Shown here in pieces: positions 8,672 to 17,177 of a DNA stretch of 64,000 nt. A program made the position numbers and the translations under genes. Numbering within the stretch: position 1 is the first letter of the stretch; each line of letters begins with the position of its first letter. The notes below the pieces were generated by a model that did not search any database, was not told the origin of the DNA, and was given only the letters and a program-made list of their open reading frames with translations. This stretch comes from Actinoplanes nipponensis (GTDB taxonomy: Bacteria > Actinomycetota > Actinomycetes > Mycobacteriales > Micromonosporaceae), in the NCBI RefSeq assembly GCF_016862275.1, contig NZ_BOMQ01000017.1, positions 124,001 through 188,000 on the forward strand, read 5' to 3'.

Positions 8672-9250
8672 TCAGTGGTACCGCAGCTCGCCCGCGGTGA
8701 TCGGGACGGTGAGCCTGTTCTCCGGCGGCGCCAGGGGGCAGAGCCACTGGTCGTCGTACGCGCAGCTCGGGTTGTAGAGGTAGTTGAGGTCCAGCAGCAC
8801 CCGGCTGGGGGAGACCATCTCCACCCCGCGCCCGTGCGTGCCCTTCACCGTGTCGGTCAGGTAGCGGCCGCCCCCGTAGGACTGCTGGCCGCAGGTGGCG
8901 TCGCGGACCGGCAGGAACAGGCCGCCGCCGTACGCGGCCAGCCACCACAGCGACAGCTCGCCCCACGGGGTGTCCAGGATCCCCACCCGGTCGTAGCGGC
9001 AGACGCCGTCCGGGCCGCCGGTGTCGATCTCGATCCCGCCCGGCGCCGGCCGCAGCTCCACCTCGGCGCGGAACTCGTCGCTGGGCGGGAAGTAGGACAG
9101 GCCGTCGAAGTCGCCCGGGCTGGGGATGGGCGACTGCGGGTGGTACGCGAACAGCTCGTCGCGCCGGGCGCGGAAGTCCCGGAGATCGGTCGCGGTCAGG
9201 TAGATCCGGGCCACCGCCGCGCGGTAGTCGGCGAGTTCGAGTGCCTGCAC
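8672..9250 (-). CDS. DUF1684 family protein
   Basis: About 192 residues from a GTG at 9250. The N-terminal R-x-E-L-F-A-Y-HPQSPI segment, the FPPSDEFR stretch and the C-terminal LDLNYLYNPSCAYDDQWLCPLAPPENRL are the hallmarks of DUF1684. Proteins of this family bind no known cofactor and are soluble. A longer in-frame extension to 9358 would overlap the rhamnosidase operator and is rejected. The gene is divergent from the alpha-rhamnosidase gene. Function unknown. Confidence 0.75.
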   Translation of the reverse strand: MQALELADYRAAVARIYLTATDLRDFRARRDELFAYHPQSPIPSPGDFDGLSYFPPSDEFRAEVELRPAPGGIEIDTGGPDGVCRYDRVGILDTPWGELSLWWLAAYGGGLFLPVRDATCGQQSYGGGRYLTDTVKGTHGRGVEMVSPSRVLLDLNYLYNPSCAYDDQWLCPLAPPENRLTVPITAGELRYH

Positions 9251-9315
9251 GCCGACCACCGTATCCCGCCCCCTTGTATGGATCTTGCGGTTGGTCCTAC
9301 GCTCGAAAGACCAGC

Positions 9316-9335
9316 GTATTGAAACGTTTAAATAC
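9316..9335. promoter_or_regulatory. LacI-family operator upstream of the alpha-rhamnosidase
   Basis: The 20-bp sequence GTATTGAAACGTTTAAATAC is a near-perfect palindrome (9 of 10 pairs) centred on CG with the AAACGTTT core typical of LacI/GalR-family sites. It ends 46 bases before the rhamnosidase ATG, which fits control of that gene by a sugar-responsive repressor. The cognate regulator is not identified. Confidence 0.65.
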
Positions 9336-9381
9336 GTTGATCCGCCCGCCCCGCGCACCTCCCCCCACCGAGGAGAACCGC

Positions 9382-12300
9382 ATGGCCGAGTCCCTACCCC
9401 CCGCTGCCCGGAAACGCCCCCGACCCACCGTCCTGATCACCGCCGTCGTCACCGCGCTGGCCACGGTTCTCGCCGCCCCCGCCGCCTCCCCAGCGGCCGG
9501 CCGAGCCGCGGCGGAGCAGCCCGCCGGGCCGGCCGCCGCCCTGGTCACCACCCCGGTGAGCCTGACCGGCGCGCACTGGATCTGGTTCGCCGAGGGCGAC
9601 CCCGCGACGACCGCACCCGCCGGACCCCGCCAGCTGCGCCGCACCTTCACCGCCCCGGCCGGCCCCTACACCGACGCCCAACTGGTCGTCACCGGTGACG
9701 ACACGGTCGACGTCTGGCTCAACGACACCTATCTGGCCGGCTCGCCCCGCACCGCCGACTCCTGGCGGCAAGCGATCTACGTCGACCTGGCCGCCGCCCT
9801 GCGCCCCGGCGCCAACACCCTGACCATCGCCGCCCGCAACACCAGCGCCGGCCCGGCCGGCGTCCTCGGCCGGGTCCGCGTCGCCTCCGCCCAGGGCGCC
9901 GTGGAGCTGGTCACCGACGGCGCCTGGCAGGCGGCGAACTCCGTACCGCAGACCTGGGTCGCGGCCCGGGACCTCGGCGCCTACGGGACCGGCCCGTGGC
10001 GGGGCGACGTGGTGGCGCCCGACCCCGGGGCCGGCTCCCCGGTCACGGCCGCCGGCCTGACCACCGAGCGCCGCACCGATCCGGTCGGCCTCGACGCGGC
10101 CCGGCCGCGCTTCGGCTGGCGGCTGGTCTCCGCCGCCAACGGCCAGCTCCAGGGCCGCTACCAGGTCACCGTCGGCACCAGCCCGGGCGGCGCGGACGTC
10201 TGGGACAGCGGCCAGGTGGCGTCCGGGCAGAGCGTGGACGTCGCGTACGGCGGCCCCGCGCTGACCAGCAACCGCACCTACCACTGGCGGGTCCGGGTGT
10301 GGGACGCGCAGGGCCGGCCCGGTCCGTGGAGCGCGCCGGCGCGCTTCGACACCGGGCTGTTCGACCCGGCGACCGAGTGGCGGGCCGACTTCATCGGCGG
10401 CCCGGCCGCGCCCGGCCTCGCCGGCGCCGAGTGGATCTGGTACCCCGAGGGCGACCCGGCGGTGACCGCCCCCGCCGCGCAGCGGTTCTTCCGCCGCACC
10501 TTCGACCTTCCCGCCGTCACCGCGTCGACCCTGGTGGTCACCGGCGACGACACGGCCGACGTGTGGGTCAACGGCTCGCCGGTCAGCACCTCCCGGCGGG
10601 TCACCGACTCGTGGCAGCGAGCCACCACTGTGGACGTGACGGCGCAGCTGCGGGCCGGTCCGAACACCATCGCGATCGCCGCGACCAACAGCACGGCGGG
10701 CCCGGCGAGCATCATCGCCGGGCTGACCAGCGGCGCCACCACCGTCGCGACCGGCGGTACGTGGAAGGCGTCGCAGAGCGGCCCCGCCGGGTGGGAGCAA
10801 CCCGGTTTCGCCGACTCCGGCTGGCCCGCCGCCCGGGTGACGGCCGCGTACGGCGCCGGGCCGTGGGGCGCACAGGTCACGGTGCCGAACCCCGCGCCGT
10901 ACCTGAGCAAGGGTTTCAGCGTCGCCCGGCCGGTCGCCCGCGCCCGGCTCTTCGTGACCGCGCTCGGCCTGCACGACACCTACCTCAACGGGGAGAAGGT
11001 CGGCGCCGAGCGGCTCGCGCCGGGCTGGACCGACTACCGCAAGCGCCTCCAGTACCGCGCCTACGACGTGACGGCGAGCCTCGTGCCGGGCGGCAACACG
11101 CTCGGGGCGCTGGTCGGCAACGGCTGGTACTCGGGCTCCCTCGGCTTCGCCGGCAGCCGGCGGTACGGCACCTCGCCGTGGTACTCCGCGCAACTGTCCA
11201 TCGAGTACGCCGACGGCACGCGGGCCGAGGTCCGTACCGATGGCTCCTGGTCGGCGACGGCCAGCGTGATCGTCGCCGACGACCTGTACCACGGCGAGGA
11301 TCAGGACGCCCGGATCCGGCCCGGGGCCGGCGCCACCGTGACCGTCCGGACCGACGCCCGGCCCCGGCTGGTCGCCCAGGTCGACCCCGGCGTCACCGTG
11401 CAGCAGCAGCTCCGGCCGAGGAGTCTCACCCAGCCGAAGCCGGGCGTGTGGATCGCCGACCTCGGGCAGAACTTCGCCGGCTGGAACCGGCTCACCGCCG
11501 CGGGCCCGGCGGGCACCCGGGTGACGCTGCGGCACGGCGAGATCCTCAACGCCGACGGCACGCTCTACACCGCGAACCTGCGGGCCGCCCAGGCCACCGA
11601 CACCTTCACGCTCGCCGGGACGGGCGCGCCGGAGGTCTTCGAGCCGCACTTCACCGTGCACGGCTACCGGTACGTGGAGATCACCGGGTTCACGCCCACC
11701 CCGGACAGCCTGACCGGGCTGGCGGCCTGGACGGACGGGGCCGGGACGGGCACGTTCACCACCGGCGACCCGCTGGTGAACCAGGTGCAGCACAACATCC
11801 TGTGGGGCGCGCGGTCCAACCTGCTGTCGATCCCGACCGACTGTCCGCAGCGCGACGAGCGGCTCGGCTGGACCGGCGACATCGCCGCGTTCGGGGCCAC
11901 GTCCACGTTCGGCTTCGACACCCACGGGCTGCTGAGCAAGTTCGCCGACGACCTGGTGGACGCCCAGCGGGCCGACGGGGCCTTCACCGACGTGGCGCCG
12001 GCCGTCATCGACGGGGCGGGCAAGGCCGGCTGGGCGGATGCCGGCGTGATCGTGCCGTACACGGTGTGGCAGCGCTACGGCGACCTGTCCGTCGTGGACG
12101 AGCACTTCGCGGCCATGGCCAAGTACGTCGATTACCTGCGGTCGACCGCGGGCGCGGACCTGATCCGCGACCACGAGACCTACGGCGACTGGCTCAACGT
12201 CGACGACAACACCCCCAACGACGTGTCCAGCACGGCGTTCTTCGGCTGGTCGGCCCGGTTGCTGTCGCGGATGGCCGCGGCCACCGGGCGGACGGCCGCG

Positions 12301-13062
12301 GCGGCCGCCTACGGCACGTTGGCCGACCAGGTCGCGGCCGCGTTCACCGGCCGTTTCGTCGCGGCGGACGGGACGGTCGGCAGCGACAGCCAGACCGGCT
12401 ACGTGCTGGCCCTGGCCTTCGGGCTGGTGCCGCCGGACCGGCAGCAGGCGGTCGCGGACCGGCTCGCCGCCAAGGTGGCCGCGCGCGACGGGCACCTCTC
12501 CGTCGGCTTCATGGGCGTGGAGAACCTGCTGCCGGTGCTGGCCGAGCACGGGCACCTCGCCACCGCGTACCGGATCCTGCAGCAGCCGGGCTATCCCGGC
12601 TGGGGTTACATGGCCGCGCGCGGCGCGACCACCATCTGGGAGCGCTGGGACGGCATCCGGCCGGACGGCTCGCTGCAGGACGCCGGGATGAACTCGTTCA
12701 ACCACTACGGCCTGGGCTCGGTGGGGGACTGGCTCTACCGCACGGTGGGCGGGGTCGCACCCGCCGCGCCGGGCTACCGGCAGGTGCTCATCGCCCCGAA
12801 ACCCGGCGGTACGGTCACCTCCGCGACCGCGGCCCTGCAGACGAGGTACGGCCCGACGCGCTCGGAGTGGAGCCGCAGCGGCGCCACGCTGACGCTGAAG
12901 GTGGTGATCCCGCCCAACGCCACGGCCACGGTCCAGGTGCCGGCGCCGTCCGCGGCGGCCGTCACCGCCCCGGCGGAGGCCGTCCCGCAGGGCTACGGCG
13001 GGGGATCGGCCTCGTACAGCCTGCCGTCCGGCAGTTACACCTTCACGGCTCAGGCGGGGTAG
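9382..13062 (+). CDS. Secreted GH78 alpha-L-rhamnosidase
   Basis: A 1226-residue enzyme that removes terminal alpha-L-rhamnose from polysaccharides or glycosides outside the cell. A signal peptide (basic KRPRP then a hydrophobic stretch ending in Ala-rich sequence, residues 1-40) follows the ATG, with AGGAGAA five bases upstream. A jelly-roll module beginning HWIWFAEGDP (about residue 64) recurs as EWIWYPEGDP (about 348). Between them is an Ig-like module (about 232). The rhamnosidase N domain starts near 507. The catalytic (alpha/alpha)6 barrel shows the GH78 signature DCPQRDERLGWTGD at about 819. The gene's end overlaps convergent modC. A LacI-type operator precedes it. Confidence 0.93.
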   Translation: MAESLPPAARKRPRPTVLITAVVTALATVLAAPAASPAAGRAAAEQPAGPAAALVTTPVSLTGAHWIWFAEGDPATTAPAGPRQLRRTFTAPAGPYTDAQLVVTGDDTVDVWLNDTYLAGSPRTADSWRQAIYVDLAAALRPGANTLTIAARNTSAGPAGVLGRVRVASAQGAVELVTDGAWQAANSVPQTWVAARDLGAYGTGPWRGDVVAPDPGAGSPVTAAGLTTERRTDPVGLDAARPRFGWRLVSAANGQLQGRYQVTVGTSPGGADVWDSGQVASGQSVDVAYGGPALTSNRTYHWRVRVWDAQGRPGPWSAPARFDTGLFDPATEWRADFIGGPAAPGLAGAEWIWYPEGDPAVTAPAAQRFFRRTFDLPAVTASTLVVTGDDTADVWVNGSPVSTSRRVTDSWQRATTVDVTAQLRAGPNTIAIAATNSTAGPASIIAGLTSGATTVATGGTWKASQSGPAGWEQPGFADSGWPAARVTAAYGAGPWGAQVTVPNPAPYLSKGFSVARPVARARLFVTALGLHDTYLNGEKVGAERLAPGWTDYRKRLQYRAYDVTASLVPGGNTLGALVGNGWYSGSLGFAGSRRYGTSPWYSAQLSIEYADGTRAEVRTDGSWSATASVIVADDLYHGEDQDARIRPGAGATVTVRTDARPRLVAQVDPGVTVQQQLRPRSLTQPKPGVWIADLGQNFAGWNRLTAAGPAGTRVTLRHGEILNADGTLYTANLRAAQATDTFTLAGTGAPEVFEPHFTVHGYRYVEITGFTPTPDSLTGLAAWTDGAGTGTFTTGDPLVNQVQHNILWGARSNLLSIPTDCPQRDERLGWTGDIAAFGATSTFGFDTHGLLSKFADDLVDAQRADGAFTDVAPAVIDGAGKAGWADAGVIVPYTVWQRYGDLSVVDEHFAAMAKYVDYLRSTAGADLIRDHETYGDWLNVDDNTPNDVSSTAFFGWSARLLSRMAAATGRTAAAAAYGTLADQVAAAFTGRFVAADGTVGSDSQTGYVLALAFGLVPPDRQQAVADRLAAKVAARDGHLSVGFMGVENLLPVLAEHGHLATAYRILQQPGYPGWGYMAARGATTIWERWDGIRPDGSLQDAGMNSFNHYGLGSVGDWLYRTVGGVAPAAPGYRQVLIAPKPGGTVTSATAALQTRYGPTRSEWSRSGATLTLKVVIPPNATATVQVPAPSAAAVTAPAEAVPQGYGGGSASYSLPSGSYTFTAQAG

Positions 13063-14087
13063 CTCGTCGCCTCGGTCGCCTTGAGGCTGGCCCACACCGG
13101 GCGACCGGGCTCGAGCCCCAGCTGCACGGCGGCCGCCGGCGTCACGTCGGCGGCCACCGTGATCGGCCCGGTCAGCTCGATCCGCAGGGCGTCGCCGTGC
13201 CGCAAGACGGCCGCCACCGTCGCCGGCCAGGTGTTGCGGGGGCTGCCCTCGGGGCGGGCGGCGTAGAGAGCCACGGCCGCCGGCGGGAAGGCCACGAAGA
13301 CGTCGCCGTGCTGCGGGCCGGCCGTGGTCAGCGTGAAGTCGCCGGCCACCCGGACCAGGTCGCCGTCGGCCCGGCCCCGGTACAGGTTCAGGCCGACCAG
13401 CCGGGCCACGTAGTCGGTGCGCGGCCGCGAGGTGATCGTGGCCGCGTCGCCGGTCTGCACCACCCGGCCGTGCTCGAGGATGACCAGCCGGTCGGCGAGC
13501 ATCATCGCGTCCAGCGGGTCGTGGGTGACCAGCACGGTCGGCCCGGCGTGCCCGGCGAGGTGGCCGCGCAGGTGCGCCCGCGTGTCCAGCCGGGTACGGG
13601 CGTCCAGCGCGGCCAGCGGCTCGTCCAGCAGCAGCAGGCGCGGCCCGGTCGCCAGCGCCCGGACCAGGGCGACCCGCTGGGCCTGCCCGCCGGAGAGCTG
13701 CCGCGGCTTCCGGCCGGCCTGCCCGGCCAGCCCGACCCGGGCCAGCAGCTCCGCCGCCTGGGCCCGGGCCCGGGACCGCGGCACGCCCCGGCAGCGCGGC
13801 CCGAACGCCACGTTCTCCAGCGCCGACAGGTGCGGGAAGAGCAGGTAGTCCTGGAAGACCACGCCGATGTGCCGGTGCTCCGGCGCGATCCCGTCGATGC
13901 GCTCACCGCCCAGCTCGATGTGCCCGTCGTCCAGCGCGACGAGCCCGGCCAGGGCCCGCAGCGCCGTGGTCTTGCCGGCGCCGTTCGGCCCGAGCAGCGC
14001 GACCACCTCGCCGGCCGCCGCCCGCAGCTCGGCGTCGAGCGTGAACCCGTCCCGCCGCACCACGAGGTGCGCGTCCAGCGCGCTCAC
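13050..14087 (-). CDS. modC: Molybdate ABC transporter ATP-binding protein
   Basis: A 345-residue ATPase that powers molybdate import through ModB. The Walker A is GPNGAGKTT (about residue 33), followed by the Q-loop in VFQDYLLFPHL, the ABC signature LSGGQAQR, the Walker B LLLLDEPLAALD and the H-loop His in VLVTHD. A C-terminal TOBE-like regulatory domain (about residues 230-340) is present, as in ModC and CysA. The GTG start overlaps the modB stop in GTGA. The last bases overlap the convergent rhamnosidase gene. Confidence 0.9.
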   Translation of the reverse strand: MSALDAHLVVRRDGFTLDAELRAAAGEVVALLGPNGAGKTTALRALAGLVALDDGHIELGGERIDGIAPEHRHIGVVFQDYLLFPHLSALENVAFGPRCRGVPRSRARAQAAELLARVGLAGQAGRKPRQLSGGQAQRVALVRALATGPRLLLLDEPLAALDARTRLDTRAHLRGHLAGHAGPTVLVTHDPLDAMMLADRLVILEHGRVVQTGDAATITSRPRTDYVARLVGLNLYRGRADGDLVRVAGDFTLTTAGPQHGDVFVAFPPAAVALYAARPEGSPRNTWPATVAAVLRHGDALRIELTGPITVAADVTPAAAVQLGLEPGRPVWASLKATEATSYPA

Positions 14088-14875
14088 GTCGCCCCCAGCC
14101 AGCGGTCCCGGAGGCCGGCCAGGATCGCCACCGACACCACCAGCAGCAGCAGGCTGAGCACGATCGCCGCGTCCAGGTCCTGTTCCAGGGCCAGGTACAC
14201 GGCCAGCGGCATGGTCTGGGTACGCCCCGGAAAGTTGCCCGCGAAGGTGATCGTGGCGCCGAACTCACCCAGCGCCCGGGCCCAGCACAGCACCGCCCCG
14301 GCGGCCACCCCCGGCCCGATCAGCGGCAGCGTGACCCGCCGGAACGCCGTCCACCGGCTCGCCCCCAGCGTCGCCGCGGCCTCCTCGTAGCGGGCGTCCG
14401 CGCCGCGCAGCGCCCCCTCCACGCTGATCACCAGGAACGGCATCGCCACGAACGCCTCGGCCACGACCACCCCGGCGGTGGTGAACGGCAGGCTGAACCC
14501 GAACGTGGCGTCGAGCCAGCCGCCGACCAGCCCGCGGCGGCCGAACACCAGCAGCAGCGCCACCCCGCCGACCACCGGCGGCAGCACCAGCGGCACGGTG
14601 ACCAGCGCCCGGACCAGCCGGCGGCCCCGGAACGGCACCCGGGCCAGCATCCAGGCCAGCGGCACGCCGAGCAGCAGGCACGCCGCGGTGGCCAGGGTGG
14701 CGGTGAGCAGCGACAGCCGCAGCGCCGCCAGCACCCCCGGCTCGGTGAGCCGCTGCGGCAGGGTGGCCCAGGGCGCCCGGATCAGCAGCCCGGCCAGGGG
14801 CAGCGCCAGGAACGCCAGCCCGGCGATCGCGGGGATCGCCAGGGCCAGCGGCGCGCGCGACGGTGACCGGCTCAG
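14084..14875 (-). CDS. modB: Molybdate ABC transporter permease, apparent CTG start
   Basis: About 263 residues with five or six membrane helices and the permease EAA loop EEAAATLGASRWTAFRRVTLPL (about residues 155-176) that contacts ModC. Length matches ModB when translation starts at a CTG at 14875, which overlaps the modA stop as CTGA. There is no ATG, GTG or TTG in this frame near the modA end. The first downstream GTG, at about codon 51, would remove the first helix. The same 4-bp overlap style joins regulator-modA and modB-modC, which supports the CTG start by analogy. Confidence 0.85.
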   Translation of the reverse strand: MSRSPSRAPLALAIPAIAGLAFLALPLAGLLIRAPWATLPQRLTEPGVLAALRLSLLTATLATAACLLLGVPLAWMLARVPFRGRRLVRALVTVPLVLPPVVGGVALLLVFGRRGLVGGWLDATFGFSLPFTTAGVVVAEAFVAMPFLVISVEGALRGADARYEEAAATLGASRWTAFRRVTLPLIGPGVAAGAVLCWARALGEFGATITFAGNFPGRTQTMPLAVYLALEQDLDAAIVLSLLLLVVSVAILAGLRDRWLGAT

Positions 14876-15669
14876 GGCTGCCGGAACCCTGCGTCGGCGA
14901 GGATCTGCTGGGCCTCGGGTGTCCGCACGAAGGCGACGAACGCCGCCGCGCCCGCGGGGTTCGGCGCGTCCCGGAGCGCCACGATCGGGTAGTCGTTGAC
15001 GGCCCCGGCCGACTCGGGGAACTCGACGCCGTCCACGTCGGCCGCGGCGGCCCCGGCGTCGGTGCGGTAGACCAGCGCCGCGTCCACCTCGCCGAGCTTG
15101 ACCTTGGCCAGCGCGGCCCGCACGTCCTGCTCCAGGGTCACCGGGGTGAGCCGTACGCCGGCCGCGTCCAGGGCCTTGCTCGCCGCCGCGCCGCAGGGCA
15201 CCGGCTCGGCGCAGAGCGCCACCTTGACGCCGGGCCCGGCCAGCGCGCTCAGCGAGGTCAGGCCGCGGGGGTTGCCCTTGGCCACCGCGATGACGAGCTG
15301 GTTGCGCGCGAAGGTGACCGGGGCGCCGACGGCGTCGCCCGCATCGGTGACCGTCCGCATGGTGGCCGGGCTGGCGGCGGCGAACACGTCGGCCGGCGCG
15401 CCGGAGACGATCTGCTGGGCCAGCCCCGAGCTCCCGCCGAACGAGAACGTCACGTCCAGCGCCGGGTTGAGCTGCTCGAACCTCGTGCCGATGGCGGTGA
15501 ACGACTCGGTGAGCGACGCGGCCGCCAGGACCGTCACCGGGCCGCTGCCGCGGGCGCCCCCCGACCCCGGCGACGCGCCGCCGCCCGCGGCGTCGTTCTC
15601 GCCGCCGGCGCATCCCGCGGTGGCCAGCAGGGCGGCCGCCGCAACCGCCGCCCATCGTCGTGCCGTCAC
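14872..15669 (-). CDS. modA: Molybdate-binding lipoprotein of the ABC transporter
   Basis: A 265-residue secreted lipoprotein that captures molybdate or tungstate. A short signal peptide ends in a lipobox-like ATAGC, placing the lipidated Cys near residue 20, followed by a Gly/Ser-rich linker. The mature part starts VTVLAAASLTESF and contains FSFGGSSGLAQQI, VFAAASPATM and DAALVYRTDA, the characteristic ModA ligand-loop segments. The GTG start overlaps the stop of the upstream HTH-TOBE gene (GTGA). It is the second gene of a four-gene molybdate operon. Confidence 0.92.
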   Translation of the reverse strand: MTARRWAAVAAAALLATAGCAGGENDAAGGGASPGSGGARGSGPVTVLAAASLTESFTAIGTRFEQLNPALDVTFSFGGSSGLAQQIVSGAPADVFAAASPATMRTVTDAGDAVGAPVTFARNQLVIAVAKGNPRGLTSLSALAGPGVKVALCAEPVPCGAAASKALDAAGVRLTPVTLEQDVRAALAKVKLGEVDAALVYRTDAGAAAADVDGVEFPESAGAVNDYPIVALRDAPNPAGAAAFVAFVRTPEAQQILADAGFRQP

Positions 15670-16076
15670 GCGCCGTCCCCCCGCTCCACGACCACGGTCG
15701 TCGATTTGATCACCGCTGTCGCGGGCGAGCCGACCGCCAGGCCGAGGTCGTCGACGGCCTCCCGGCTCATCAGCGACACCAGCCGGTACGGCCCGGCCTG
15801 GATGTCCACCTGGGCCATCACCGCGTCGCGGGTGATCGCCGTGACGATGCCGCGCAGCCGGTTGCGCGCCGAGGAGCGGTGCGCCCCGGTGTCGGGCTCG
15901 TCGGCCAGCGACCGGGCGAAGGCGGCGAGATCGGCGCCGGCCACCGTCCGGTGCCCGTGACCGTCGCGCTCGGCGGCCAGCCGTCCGGCGTCGATCCACC
16001 GGCGCACGGTGTCCGCACTGACCCCGAGCAGCTCGGCCGCCTCACCGATCCGGTATGTCGCCACGAGGGCCAGCAT
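15666..16076 (-). CDS. HTH-TOBE molybdenum-responsive regulator (ModE-like)
   Basis: A 136-residue protein. The N-terminal MerR/excisionase-type helix-turn-helix (residues 8-55) reads YRIGEAAELLGVSADTVRRW. The C-terminal TOBE/Mop domain (about residues 70-136) contains NRLRGIVTAI and SLMSREAVDDLGLAVGSPATAVIKSTTV, the oxyanion-binding fold of ModE and molbindins. It is first in the operon with modABC and probably represses it when molybdate is bound. The start could be the ATG at 16076 or a GTG at 16064. Confidence 0.85.
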   Translation of the reverse strand: MLALVATYRIGEAAELLGVSADTVRRWIDAGRLAAERDGHGHRTVAGADLAAFARSLADEPDTGAHRSSARNRLRGIVTAITRDAVMAQVDIQAGPYRLVSLMSREAVDDLGLAVGSPATAVIKSTTVVVERGDGA

Positions 16077-16123
16077 AGGGTCGCAGTTGCGAGGCAGTCC
16101 ACCCGTTCCGCCTGGTATCTGCG

Positions 16124-17074
16124 CTACTTCAGGTCGCGCAGCTCGGCCGCCAGCAGGCCGGTGAGACGGTCGTGCCGGTCGCCGCCGACCGGGATGCCCC
16201 GGCTCGGGCCCTCGGCCAGCATCAGCACGTAGAGGTGGACCCGGCACAGCGCCAGCCGGATCCGCGCGGTGTCGTCGAGCACCAGGCCGGTGGCGGCGGT
16301 GTAGCCCCGCAGGAACGGATGCTCCGGCTCGTCCTCGATGCGGCGGAACAGCGCGGGGGAGACCAGGTCGAGCAGCGGGTCGCCCCACAGGAAGCGCTCG
16401 CCGTCGACCAGCCCGGTCAGCCGGTCGCCGGCGGCCAGCACGTTGCCGTCCCAGAGGTCGAAGTGCAGCAGCGCGGGCCGGGTGGCCGTGGCGAGGGCGG
16501 CGTGGTGCCGGGTGGCCAGCGCGCCGATGCCCGGCGGCAGCGGCACCGCCCAGTCGGCCGCGTCGGCCAGCAGGGCGGCGATGATCGCGCCGTACGCCGC
16601 CGGCCAGTCGGCGCCGGCCGGCCGGTCGCCGGTGTACCCGAAGTGCGGGCCGGTGATCCGGTGCAGCCCGGCGATCGCGGCGCCGAGCTGCTCGCGGACC
16701 GCCGCGTCGTCCGCCGGCCCGGCGCCCTCCGGCCGGCCGGTCAGGCTCTCCCCGGGCAGCAGCGTCGTGACGATCCAGTCGTCGCCGAGGTGCAACACCT
16801 CCGGGACGGGCACGCCCGGCGCGCCGGCCCGGACGATGCGGAAGTACGCCGCCTCGGCGGCGATGAGGCCACGCTCGTACCGCAGCAGCCCGGCCCCGGG
16901 CGGCGGCCCGACCTTGACCACCACCTCGCGCCCGTCGGCGAGGCCGGCCCGCCAGACGGCGGCGAAACCGCCGCCGGACAATTCCGCCGCACTGCGGACA
17001 TCCACCGCGAAAGCCTTGCTGAGCAGCGCCTCGATCGTGGAAAAGTCGAGATTGCGTTGGGTCGGACTGCGCAT
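16124..17074 (-). CDS. Phosphotransferase of the aminoglycoside/fructosamine kinase fold
   Basis: A 316-residue small-molecule kinase. The N-lobe has GGGFAAVWRAGLADGREVVVKVG, with the ATP-binding Lys. The catalytic loop is LLHFDLWDGNVLAAG (about residue 195) and the metal-binding Asp is in LVDGERFLWGDPLLDL. This matches the APH/choline kinase/fructosamine kinase superfamily. The fructosamine-kinase-like W-D-G-N is present, but the substrate cannot be assigned. It lies upstream of, and on the same strand as, the molybdate operon with a 47-bp gap, so cotranscription is possible but functional linkage doubtful. Confidence 0.75.
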   Translation of the reverse strand: MRSPTQRNLDFSTIEALLSKAFAVDVRSAAELSGGGFAAVWRAGLADGREVVVKVGPPPGAGLLRYERGLIAAEAAYFRIVRAGAPGVPVPEVLHLGDDWIVTTLLPGESLTGRPEGAGPADDAAVREQLGAAIAGLHRITGPHFGYTGDRPAGADWPAAYGAIIAALLADAADWAVPLPPGIGALATRHHAALATATRPALLHFDLWDGNVLAAGDRLTGLVDGERFLWGDPLLDLVSPALFRRIEDEPEHPFLRGYTAATGLVLDDTARIRLALCRVHLYVLMLAEGPSRGIPVGGDRHDRLTGLLAAELRDLK

Positions 17075-17177
17075 GCCGCATTGTGCATCTCGCGCGGTTG
17101 GGAAAACCTTGGGGTCCACGAAGGATCGGAGCCAGATCGATGGTGGCTCGCCCGCCCGGAAGGGTACACACGCTTGC

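Noticed and set aside
9394-13095. A 1233-codon minus-strand frame opposite the rhamnosidase
   Set aside because: The plus strand has a complete signal peptide, GH78 motifs and ribosome site; the antisense product has no recognisable features.
14875-15655. Upstream extension of the modB frame through modA
   Set aside because: The extension is an alternative frame of modA with Arg/Gly-rich junk; ModB length and helix 1 fit a start at the modA stop.
16077-17171. Upstream extension of the HTH-TOBE frame into the phosphotransferase gene
   Set aside because: The extension is a shifted reading of the kinase gene; the regulator's HTH begins at the short start.
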